Shown one piece after another: positions 57,499 to 64,000 of a stretch of DNA of 64,000 nucleotides. Location of the stretch: NCBI GenBank assembly GCA_964540575.1, contig CAZINI010000012.1:1-64000 (forward strand). Reading direction: 5' to 3'. Source of the DNA: UMGS1889 sp964540575. Its GTDB lineage: Bacteria > Bacillota > Clostridia > Oscillospirales > Ruminococcaceae. Both the position numbers and the translations under genes were made by a program. Each line of letters starts with the position of its first letter. Position 1 is the stretch's first letter. The notes beneath the pieces are model-generated. The model ran no database searches. It was given only the letters and a program-made list of their open reading frames with translations, and was not told where the DNA came from.

Positions 57499-59395
57499 TA
57501 TTCTTCTTTCCGCCTGCAAAGCTTATACCTGCAAACTTGATAAGCACAGCACAGAGCACAACAAGCAGTACAGCAGCACCGATAACGCCTGTGTTTACAT
57601 ACTGTGAAATGTCGATGACCTTATCCACACCCGTTACAGCAAATATTGCCAGCAAAATTCCAACCAGACCCTCACCTGCTATCATACCGGAAGAGAACAG
57701 TATACCCGAGTTGGACTCGTCCTTCTTTTCATCCTCAGACTTGCCTTTATCGGCAAAGTGACGGATAACACCTCCCAGCATGATCGTGGAAGAAAGCTCA
57801 AGAGGCAGATAAAGACCGATAGCAACAGGCAGAACGGGAATATGAAGTATCTCGAATATCAGTGCAATGCAGACACCGATACCAACAAGTCCCCAGGGAA
57901 GATTGCCGTCCATAACGCCCTCGGTTATCATCTTCATAAGAGTTGCCTGAGGTGCGGAAAGCTCAGTCGTACCGAATCCCCAAGCGGAATCCAAAAGAAC
58001 GAACACGCCGCCGATAGTCAGAGCGGAAACACCTGCACCGATAAGCTCGCCTATCTGCTGTTTCTTAGGTGTTGCACCGAGGATAAAGCCTGTCTTAAGA
58101 TCCTGCGAAGTGTCGCCTGCAATAGCAGCGATGATGCATATAACGGAACATATGGAGATCGCACTTACCATTCCTGCCGCACCCGTTGTTCCTGTTGCCT
58201 TGAGAACAAGTGTGAGGATAAGAAGAGTTGCGATTGCCATACCCGAAACGGGATTGTTGCTGCTTCCAACAAGACCGACCATTCTTGAAGAAACGGTCGC
58301 AAAGAAGAAGCCGAAAACTACTATCATAATTGCACCGATAAGTGAAACAGGCACCTGAGGAATGAGCCAGAGCACAAGTGTCAGCACAACTATGGCAATA
58401 AGTGTAAACTTTAAATTAAGATCCTGCTCTGTTCTGACATCGGACTTAACAGTACCGGATTTAAGCCCTTTGACAGAATCCCTGAATGTTGAACCGATAA
58501 GCGGAATGAGCTTGATAAGGCTCATGATACCGCCTGCAGCAACTGCACCTGCACCAATATAGCGAATGTAGCTGCTCCATATAGCGGAAGCACCGTTCAG
58601 TGCATATATCTCGGCAATAGTTGTTTTTCCGGGATAAAGGATAGTATCCGCACCGAAAATAACGATAGCGGGGATAAGCACGAACCAGCCCAGAAGACCG
58701 CCTGCAAACATATAGGAAGATATTTTAGGCCCGCAGATATATCCTACGCCGAGAAGTGCGGGATAGGATTCGGCAGAAAATTCTGTCTTAAGTGCCTTGA
58801 ACGGGATAGTGATAACTCCCGCAGCTGCTTTCAGTCCGTCGATAATGAACTTGATAACAGCGGAAACGCCCATACCTATGAATACGCTCTTAGCGGATTC
58901 GCCGCCGTTTTCGCCCGCAAGAAGCACCTCTGCACAAGCTGTTCCCTCGGGATAAGGCAGCACGCCGTGTTCCTTGACGATAAGAGCATTTCTCAAGGGT
59001 ATCATAAACAGGACGCCAAGAAGTCCTCCGCATACGGAGATAAGTGTGATAGCGACCATGCTGGGAGCATCGGTTACGCCGTCCTTTGCCCAAAGGAAAA
59101 GTGCGGGAAGAGTGAAGATAGCACCTGCCGCCACGGATTCACCCGCTGAGCCGATGGTCTGCACCATATTGCTTTCCAGTATGGAGTTCTTTTTCATAAT
59201 AACTCGGAGTACTGACATGGAGATGACCGCAGCGGGTATCGAAGCGGATACTGTCATACCTACACGAAGCCCCAGGTATGCGTTTGCCGCACCGAATACG
59301 ATAGCAAGTATCACACCTGTGATGACAGAGGTAACGGTTATCTCGGGAGTGATCCTGTCAGCCGGTATGTACGGCTTAAATTCTTTTTGGTTCAT
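57491..59395 (-). CDS. OPT-family oligopeptide transporter
   Basis: A large integral membrane protein of 634 residues with about 15 helices, belonging to the prokaryotic OPT family. It has EITVTSVITGVILAIVFGAA then NAYLGLRVGMTVSASIPAAV at the start, LPYPEGTACAEVLLAGENGG (about residue 145), GGLLGWFVLIPAIVIFGA and NNPVSGMAIATLLILTLVL (about 400). It probably imports small peptides or metal-peptide conjugates with protons. The ATG at 59395 follows AGAAAGGAATGG. An extended -10 TGATATAAT (59497-59504) lies upstream. It is the first gene of a two-gene operon with the PqqD-like protein. Confidence 0.92.
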   Translation of the reverse strand: MNQKEFKPYIPADRITPEITVTSVITGVILAIVFGAANAYLGLRVGMTVSASIPAAVISMSVLRVIMKKNSILESNMVQTIGSAGESVAAGAIFTLPALFLWAKDGVTDAPSMVAITLISVCGGLLGVLFMIPLRNALIVKEHGVLPYPEGTACAEVLLAGENGGESAKSVFIGMGVSAVIKFIIDGLKAAAGVITIPFKALKTEFSAESYPALLGVGYICGPKISSYMFAGGLLGWFVLIPAIVIFGADTILYPGKTTIAEIYALNGASAIWSSYIRYIGAGAVAAGGIMSLIKLIPLIGSTFRDSVKGLKSGTVKSDVRTEQDLNLKFTLIAIVVLTLVLWLIPQVPVSLIGAIMIVVFGFFFATVSSRMVGLVGSSNNPVSGMAIATLLILTLVLKATGTTGAAGMVSAISICSVICIIAAIAGDTSQDLKTGFILGATPKKQQIGELIGAGVSALTIGGVFVLLDSAWGFGTTELSAPQATLMKMITEGVMDGNLPWGLVGIGVCIALIFEILHIPVLPVAIGLYLPLELSSTIMLGGVIRHFADKGKSEDEKKDESNSGILFSSGMIAGEGLVGILLAIFAVTGVDKVIDISQYVNTGVIGAAVLLVVLCAVLIKFAGISFAGGKKNNG

Positions 59396-59571
59396 TTTGT
59401 GACCATTCCTTTCTGATTTTTTGCTTTCCCTGAAATGTGTCCGATCGAAAAATAGAAAATATTCACGACCGAAAACGCACATAAAAGTTAAAAATAATTA
59501 TATCATATCTTTGTTGAAAAAGAACAACGCATACGTTAATAATATGAAAATGTCGCATTTTGCCGAATCGG

Positions 59572-59600
59572 TTGATTTCTTATGTGAAATGTGCTATAAT
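59572..59600 (+). promoter_or_regulatory. Promoter of the cyclase gene
   Basis: TTGATT (59572-59577), a 17-nt spacer, TGC-TATAAT (59595-59600), with an extended -10. It drives the plus-strand cyclase pair and lies divergent from the OPT promoter. Confidence 0.8.
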
Positions 59601-59651
59601 GCAAAATGAGTTTACAAGAACTGCCCGAACCGAAAGGAATGAAGCAACGCC

Positions 59652-60245
59652 ATGAAGATTTATGACATTTCACAGGAACTGTTCAGCTGTGCGGTATACC
59701 CCGGTGACGAACCGCCCGTAAGATATGTGCGGGAAACCATAGAAAACGGAAGTATATACAATCTCACAGCCCTTTCCATGTGTGCACACAACGGCACACA
59801 TATCGACGCACCCTATCACTTCTACAAGGACGGAAAAACCATTGATATGCTGGACCTTGAAAAGCTCGTCGGGAAATGCTATGTAACATTCGCCGAGGGA
59901 GCTGTTACGGCTGAAACGGCACAGTCCGTCATTGACAAAGCAAGAAGCATGGATAAAGAAGCCGCAAAACGCATTCTTATCGGCGGTGACGCTTTTGTTA
60001 CAATTGAAGCGGCAAGGGTATTCACAAAAGAAAACGTTGTCCTTTTCGGAAATGAGTCGCAGACCGTTGGACCGCTGAATGCACCCGCTCAGGTACATTA
60101 TGAGCTGCTGGGTGCGGAGGTAATTCTCCTTGAAGGCATCCGTCTTGCAGGTGTGGAAGAGGGCGTATACCTGCTGAATGCCGCACCTCTCAATCTCGGC
60201 GGTGCAGACGGTGCTCCTTGCAGAGCGATACTTATCAAGGAATAA
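59652..60245 (+). CDS. Cyclase-family metal-dependent amidohydrolase (kynurenine-formamidase-like)
   Basis: A 197-residue protein of the Cyclase family (Pfam PF04199). The metal-binding motif is complete in CAHNGTHIDAPYHFYKDGKT (HxGTHxDxPxH, about residues 45-56). IYDISQELFSCAVYPGDEPP at the start and VLFGNESQTVGPL and ILLEGIRLAGVEEGVYLLNA at the end fit the family. Members hydrolyse N-formylkynurenine, isatin or other amides; no tryptophan-catabolism genes are nearby, so the substrate is open. It is followed after 5 bp by a Cys-rich unknown. Confidence 0.88.
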   Translation: MKIYDISQELFSCAVYPGDEPPVRYVRETIENGSIYNLTALSMCAHNGTHIDAPYHFYKDGKTIDMLDLEKLVGKCYVTFAEGAVTAETAQSVIDKARSMDKEAAKRILIGGDAFVTIEAARVFTKENVVLFGNESQTVGPLNAPAQVHYELLGAEVILLEGIRLAGVEEGVYLLNAAPLNLGGADGAPCRAILIKE

Positions 60246-60250
60246 CGATT

Positions 60251-61150
60251 ATGAAAAACGCAGCATATTATCACCTTCCCGGGCTATTTGAGTTTTATGA
60301 GCTGTATAAAGCCTTTCTGCCGCTTTTCCGTGAACACAGAGAATACTTTTACGAATGGTGTGACATCGGCTCTGTTTACGGTGCCCCGACAGATTGTATC
60401 TGGGGCGGGGGCAGAGTCGGAACCGAAGATCACGACCCCCGTGAAGTCCTTGCACTTATGCGGGAATATCATATCTCTTCCCGTCTGACATTCAGCAATT
60501 CACTGCTGAGAGAGGAGCATCTTTCTGACAGAAAATGCAACGCCCTCTGTTCCCTGTTCGGTGAAAGCAAGGGCGTCCAAAACGGCGTCATTATCTGTTC
60601 GGAACTGCTTCTGGAATATCTGAAAGCGAATTATCCCGAGTTTTATTTTGTTTCATCGACTACCAAAGTTCTGACGGATTTCGGGCAGTTTGTAAGCGAA
60701 ACCGAACGTGATGATTTTCTTTATGTCGTCCCCGATTTTCGGCTGAACAAAAGCTTTGACAAGCTGAACACACTGTCCGCCGCACAGAAAGACAAAACCG
60801 AGTTTCTCTGCAACGAATGCTGCAGCTTCGTATGCAAGGACAGAAAACGCTGTTACGAAAATGTCAGCCGCAAAAATCTTGGAGAGATATGTCCCGACCA
60901 CCGCTGCACAGCCCCCGAAGCAACCGGCGGCTACCGTTTTTCCAAAGCAATGAAAAATCCCGCATTTATCGGCATAAATGACATCAGAAACGTCTATCTG
61001 CCAATGGGATTTCGGAATTTCAAGATAGAAGGACGTGGTCTTGGCAGTGCACTGATATTGGAATTTCTGCTCTATTATATGACCAAGCCCGAGTATCAAT
61101 TGCAGGTCAGAGAGGAAATATATCTTGACAGTATGCTGGATATTTTTTAA
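60251..61150 (+). CDS. Cys-rich protein of unknown function (U32/TIM-barrel-like)
   Basis: A 299-residue cytoplasmic protein that I do not recognise as a named family. The N-terminal half looks like an alpha/beta barrel (IWGGGRVGTEDHDPREVLAL, SRLTFSNSLLREEHLSD). The middle has a cysteine cluster FLCNECCSFVCKDRKRCYEN then CPDHRC (about residues 190-230), suitable for an Fe-S cluster or zinc. The end reads VYLPMGFRNFKIEGRGLGSA followed by LILEFLLYYMTKPEYQ. The FKIEGR and Cys-cluster layout recall the U32 peptidase-like family of hydroxylation and modification enzymes. The ATG at 60251 starts the conserved N-terminus. It is cotranscribed with the cyclase. Confidence 0.65.
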   Translation: MKNAAYYHLPGLFEFYELYKAFLPLFREHREYFYEWCDIGSVYGAPTDCIWGGGRVGTEDHDPREVLALMREYHISSRLTFSNSLLREEHLSDRKCNALCSLFGESKGVQNGVIICSELLLEYLKANYPEFYFVSSTTKVLTDFGQFVSETERDDFLYVVPDFRLNKSFDKLNTLSAAQKDKTEFLCNECCSFVCKDRKRCYENVSRKNLGEICPDHRCTAPEATGGYRFSKAMKNPAFIGINDIRNVYLPMGFRNFKIEGRGLGSALILEFLLYYMTKPEYQLQVREEIYLDSMLDIF

Positions 61151-61165
61151 GTTTCGAATGCCGTA

Positions 61166-61203
61166 AAAAGTGCTGTGTTCATATTTGTCCGAACACAGCA
61201 CTT
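61166..61203. terminator. Bidirectional terminator
   Basis: AAGTGCTGTGTTC pairs perfectly with GAACACAGCACTT (13 bp, 10-nt loop); TTTTTACGG follows on the minus strand. It separates the Cys-rich gene from the convergent lipoprotein gene. Confidence 0.88.
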
Positions 61204-61221
61204 GATCGATTTGCTGAAATA

Positions 61222-62277
61222 TTATTGCCAAGTAGGTGCAATATCCATATTATTGCCTAATGTGAATTCACCGTCAGAATAAATAAGTTCTCCCCCTACA
61301 TTGCAGAAGCAATCCAATATACTTTGATTGGGAGTAAGTATTGTTATACTTGTTGCAAAATACAACGTATTGTCTAAAACATAATAACCCTTTAATGGAC
61401 TCATATAAGTAAGATTTTTCTGAAGGTCTTCATTAGTATATTCTCCGAAAGTATCTTTACCGATCCCCATTTTTTCAAGATCCACTGTACATTCGGAAGT
61501 TCCTGTGGAAAATTTGACTTTATCTTTATCTTCTGTCCATTCAACCTTTATTCTTGACAGCATTTCTTCTGAAAGTGCATTTTCCTTAGTATCATTCTCA
61601 TGCAGCGAATCGTCCGTCAGACCTTCAATGTCTATCATCTCATAATGCCCGTTTTCATTCTTGATAAATATCACCATATCAGACATACTTGTCATCATAC
61701 CGCTCCCATATTGCAAGCTGCTGAATATTTCCTGCTCACCGTCACTGTTCATATCGAACAGTTCACATTCCAAAGGGTCGTATATTCCAAAGCAAGAACG
61801 CTTAAGCTCATCAATTATGCCGTCGTGCTCAATGATTGTGTACTCCACAAAAACATTATTGCCGTTTCTTTTCTCTTGAGTACCTACGCCGTATATGTTA
61901 TCGCCGTTTGGAAGTTCACAGATAAAATAAGCCTTGTCGGGTTCGGGTTCCGGTCTATCCCCAAGGTCTGAGGCAAGTACATTTTTATCAAGTATCCAAC
62001 CACTCGGAGATATGAGTTTTCCGTCCTCGGTGGTTTCTGCTGTTTCGACAGTTGTTTCGGTAACGGTTGTAGTTTCCTCGGCTGTTGTCGTTTCCGATTC
62101 GGTCGTTGTTTCGGGCTCGGCAGTTGTTGAAACAGTTGTTGTTTCGGTCGCTGAAACTGTTTCGGAAGCAGTTGTATCGTATGTAGTTTCAACAGCAGCG
62201 TTATCATTGTTGCTTGTGCAGCCTGTCATTGATACACAAAGCAGTGCCGCCAATATAAAAGCCTTTGTTTTCTTCAT
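61222..62277 (-). CDS. Lipoprotein with Thr/Glu-rich linker, unknown function
   Basis: A 351-residue surface lipoprotein. The signal peptide ends in the lipobox SMTGC (Cys about 20). Residues about 27-85 are a Thr/Glu/Val/Ser low-complexity linker, probably spanning the cell wall and possibly glycosylated. The folded part (about 90-351) has alternating strands with EYTIIEHDGIIDELKRSCFG, CELFDMNSDGEQEIFSSLQY, which carries a calcium-binding-like DMNSDGEQE loop as in VCBS/FG-GAP-type proteins. No enzyme motif is seen. It is monocistronic between terminators. Confidence 0.75.
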   Translation of the reverse strand: MKKTKAFILAALLCVSMTGCTSNNDNAAVETTYDTTASETVSATETTTVSTTAEPETTTESETTTAEETTTVTETTVETAETTEDGKLISPSGWILDKNVLASDLGDRPEPEPDKAYFICELPNGDNIYGVGTQEKRNGNNVFVEYTIIEHDGIIDELKRSCFGIYDPLECELFDMNSDGEQEIFSSLQYGSGMMTSMSDMVIFIKNENGHYEMIDIEGLTDDSLHENDTKENALSEEMLSRIKVEWTEDKDKVKFSTGTSECTVDLEKMGIGKDTFGEYTNEDLQKNLTYMSPLKGYYVLDNTLYFATSITILTPNQSILDCFCNVGGELIYSDGEFTLGNNMDIAPTWQ

Positions 62278-62360
62278 TGATTTTTCCCCTTATATATTGT
62301 AAATTTATATAGTGTATTTTAGCACGTTAATCAGAATATGTCAATAGCTTTCCGAATATA

Positions 62361-62389
62361 TTGACCGATAAAACAAAATATGCTATAAT
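62361..62389 (+). promoter_or_regulatory. Promoter of the NUDIX gene
   Basis: TTGACC (62361-62366), a 17-nt spacer, TGC-TATAAT (62384-62389), extended -10. Initiation near 62396 gives a leader of about 27 nt. Confidence 0.85.
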
Positions 62390-62422
62390 TGTTCCGAAAA
62401 AAGCTATTAAGGAGTAAGCTAT

Positions 62423-62905
62423 ATGTTCGATTGCGGATTTACAAAAGAGGATAATTGGTTCAGATACAGAGCGGGAGCGATAATCATAGAGAATGGCTGT
62501 GTTCTGTTTGCGGGAAACAGTAACGAAGATTATCTGTATTCCATAGGCGGCGGAGTGCATATGGGAGAAACTGCCGAAGAAGCGGTAATTCGGGAAGTAT
62601 TCGAGGAAACAGGTGTCAGGTATGAGATCGACCGTCTGGCAGTGATACATGAAAACTTTTTTAATGAAAATTTGGGAACGCTCAAAGGTCTGAATTGCCA
62701 CGAGATAAGCCTGTATTTCCTAATGAAGCCGAGAGGTACAATGGAGCTTAACAGCTGCAGCTATACTCATGGTGCAAGGGAACAAATGCATTGGATACCC
62801 ATAGATGAGCTGGACAAATATAAAGCATTCCCCTCTTTTATGAAGGAATATCTCAGTACGGAACACTCGGGAATTGAACATATAATCACCGACGAAAGAA
62901 TATAA
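62423..62905 (+). CDS. NUDIX hydrolase
   Basis: A 160-residue NUDIX-fold hydrolase acting on nucleoside diphosphates linked to another group. The NUDIX box GX5EX7REUXEEXGU is complete: GGGVHMGETAEEAVIREVFE followed by ETGVRYE (about residues 45-71). The preceding segment RYRAGAIIIENGCVLFAGN is the usual first strand pair. The substrate cannot be told from the sequence. GGAGTAAGC precedes the ATG. It is followed by a DUF554 membrane protein 29 bp on. Confidence 0.93.
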   Translation: MFDCGFTKEDNWFRYRAGAIIIENGCVLFAGNSNEDYLYSIGGGVHMGETAEEAVIREVFEETGVRYEIDRLAVIHENFFNENLGTLKGLNCHEISLYFLMKPRGTMELNSCSYTHGAREQMHWIPIDELDKYKAFPSFMKEYLSTEHSGIEHIITDERI

Positions 62906-62934
62906 AATATCAAAAAAATTGCGGGAGGCAGTTT

Positions 62935-63663
62935 ATGATAGGACTTGGAACTATAATCAACAGCACCGCCATAATAGCAGGCGGTATTGTGGGACATTTT
63001 ACGGGAAAGCTGTTCAAGCAGGAGCAGCAGGAATCGCTAAACAAAACCTGCGGAATCAGCGTCCTTTTTATCGCAATATCGGGGGCAATGCAGGGCATGC
63101 TAAAAATAGAAAACGGTGAGATAACAGGCGGAAAATCCATGCTTGTGGTATTATGCCTTGTGTTGGGAACGATCATCGGCGAACTGATAGGCATAGAGAA
63201 GGGCTTTGAACGTTTCGGCGAATGGCTGAAAAAGAAAACGGGCAACAGCGGTGATGCGGGGTTTGTCAATGCATTCGTGTCAGCTTCTCTGACCGTCTGT
63301 ATCGGAGCAATGGCTATCGTGGGAGCTATACAGGACGGCATTCTCAGGGATTGTACCACACTTGCGGTAAAATCCGTGCTGGACTTCATAATCATTGCTG
63401 TAATGACCTCTTCAATGGGAAAAGGCTGTGTTTTCTCCGCAATACCCGTGTTTGTATTTGAAGGCAGCATCACACTGCTTGCAAAACTTATTGCACCAAT
63501 AATGACCGAGCTTGCCATAGCGTATCTTTCACTTATCGGCTCGATACTCATATTCTGCGTGGGAATAAATCTCGTGTGGGGAAAAAAATTACGGGTAGCA
63601 AATATGCTGCCTGCTGTTGTGTTTGCAGTGCTGGCGGCTTATCTTCCCGTTGGATTTTTTTAA
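62935..63663 (+). CDS. DUF554-family membrane protein
   Basis: An integral membrane protein of 242 residues with about seven helices. Features are GLGTIINSTAIIAGGIVGHF at the N-terminus, LCLVLGTIIGELIGIEKGFE (about 75), FVNAFVSASLTVCIGAMAIV (about 120), GDGILRDCTTLAVKSVLDF and FEGSITLLAKLIAPIM. DUF554 proteins are putative transporters without a known substrate. GGGAGGCAG lies seven bases before the ATG. It probably shares a transcript with the NUDIX gene. Confidence 0.9.
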   Translation: MIGLGTIINSTAIIAGGIVGHFTGKLFKQEQQESLNKTCGISVLFIAISGAMQGMLKIENGEITGGKSMLVVLCLVLGTIIGELIGIEKGFERFGEWLKKKTGNSGDAGFVNAFVSASLTVCIGAMAIVGAIQDGILRDCTTLAVKSVLDFIIIAVMTSSMGKGCVFSAIPVFVFEGSITLLAKLIAPIMTELAIAYLSLIGSILIFCVGINLVWGKKLRVANMLPAVVFAVLAAYLPVGFF

Positions 63664-63676
63664 ACGATGTGCGTGC

Positions 63677-63705
63677 TTGACATAATCTGTGAAAAGTGAT
63701 ATACT
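63677..63705 (+). promoter_or_regulatory. Promoter of trkA
   Basis: TTGACA (63677-63682), a 17-nt spacer, TATACT (63700-63705). Initiation near 63712 would give a structured leader of about 141 nt. Confidence 0.85.
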
Positions 63706-63711
63706 TTGTTA

Positions 63712-63852
63712 TATATGTGTTGCAGGGACATACATATTCACTTTTTATGTCAACTAAGTTATGTATTAAGGTGTGTCTTTCCCCGTAAAAGGCGTGAAAA
63801 GACACGTTGAGCAGCAGTCCCTTAAATTGACCTTTCAGGGGTGTGTTTGGTT
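63712..63852 (+). ncRNA. Structured 5' leader of trkA (candidate cis-regulatory RNA)
   Basis: AGGGAC (63724-63729) can pair with GTCCCT (63817-63822), closing a multi-branch fold. GTGTCTTT (63773-63780) pairs with AAAGACAC (63798-63805). GACATA (63727-63732) can instead pair with TATGTC (63746-63751), and these two options share GAC, so the leader can switch between mutually exclusive folds. It does not obviously match the ydaO (cyclic di-AMP) consensus known upstream of potassium genes. Confidence 0.45.
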
Positions 63853-64000
63853 TTGAATATAATTATAGTAGGCTGCGGCAAAGTCGGCGGTGAGATCGCA
63901 GAACATCTTAACGATGAGGGCGATAACATTACCGTCATCGACATTGATGCCGCAAAGGTAAATAATGTAACAGCACGGCTTGATGTGCTGGGTGTTACGG
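63853..64000 (+). CDS. trkA: Trk potassium uptake system regulator TrkA (5' part)
   Basis: Runs off the window end. The visible 49 residues, MNIIIVGCGKVGGEIAEHLN then DEGDNITVIDIDAAKV, contain the RCK/TrkA-N Rossmann motif GCGKVGGEIAEHL and the acidic residue at the end of strand 2 that binds the NAD(H) or adenine-nucleotide ribose. TrkA gates the TrkH/KtrB potassium channel from the cytoplasm. The start is a TTG with AGGGGTG nine bases upstream. Its own promoter and leader precede it. Confidence 0.9.
   Translation, partial: MNIIIVGCGKVGGEIAEHLNDEGDNITVIDIDAAKVNNVTARLDVLGVT

Noticed and set aside
63712..63852. Known ydaO (cyclic di-AMP) riboswitch
   Set aside because: The conserved ydaO core sequences were not recognisable, so it is reported only as an unclassified structured leader.

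Overview
The window reads as a low-to-moderate GC Gram-positive chromosome, most likely a gut Clostridia member of the Ruminococcus/Oscillospiraceae type. The grounds are a bacterial V-type ATPase operon, consensus sigma-A promoters with 17-nt spacers, strong AGGAGG-type ribosome binding sites with occasional TTG/GTG starts, lysine-initiated Firmicute signal peptides, a cobalamin riboswitch, GH5 and GH42 glycosidases, and remnants of a clostridial spore-coat manganese catalase (cotJC). The species call is inference. No rRNA, tRNA or CRISPR array was recognised.

Layout. 0.1-7.7 kb (minus): a surface-polysaccharide operon with an ABC exporter, RmlA, RmlB, a sugar aminotransferase, two glycosyltransferases and a NeuD-type acetyltransferase. 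Together they look able to make and transfer a dTDP-4-acetamido-4,6-dideoxyhexose. 8.1-13.1 kb: two tandemly duplicated secreted transglutaminase-like proteins with 4 and 5 Fn3-like repeats. 13.3-16.9 kb: UDP-galactopyranose mutase, a GT4 glycosyltransferase and two small unknowns. 16.9-25.7 kb (minus): nine V-ATPase subunits, preceded by a PFL/DUF711 plus ACT-domain pair (25.7-27.4 kb). 27.6-34.2 kb: PHP phosphatase, ATP-grasp protein, chemotaxis receptor, a tiny papain-like protein, and a YeiH-type transporter divergent from a LysR regulator.

34.3-53.5 kb appears to be a 19.16-kb insertion. Its ends lie in two co-oriented pieces of one cotJC-like gene that join exactly at a shared TTCGCCGAA. 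Inside are a GH5 glucanase, a riboswitch-controlled late cobalamin operon of nine genes, a large serine recombinase, a GH42 beta-galactosidase with an AraC regulator, and a MarR / cytidylate-kinase-like / MATE / MATE cluster. To the right, 53.6-56.8 kb holds an ArsR-led metalloid or redox operon. 57.1-59.4 kb has an OPT transporter with a PqqD-like partner. 59.6-61.2 kb has a cyclase and a Cys-rich unknown. Then come a lipoprotein, a NUDIX hydrolase, a DUF554 protein, and the start of trkA behind a structured leader.

The most notable observation is the split cotJC gene, which defines the borders of a previously cryptic inserted segment. Also worth attention are the palindromic element between the MATE genes, the trkA leader, the short CobU paralogue and the duplicated transglutaminase cassette. 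Start codons were moved downstream from the longest reading frame wherever a clear Shine-Dalgarno sequence supported it.
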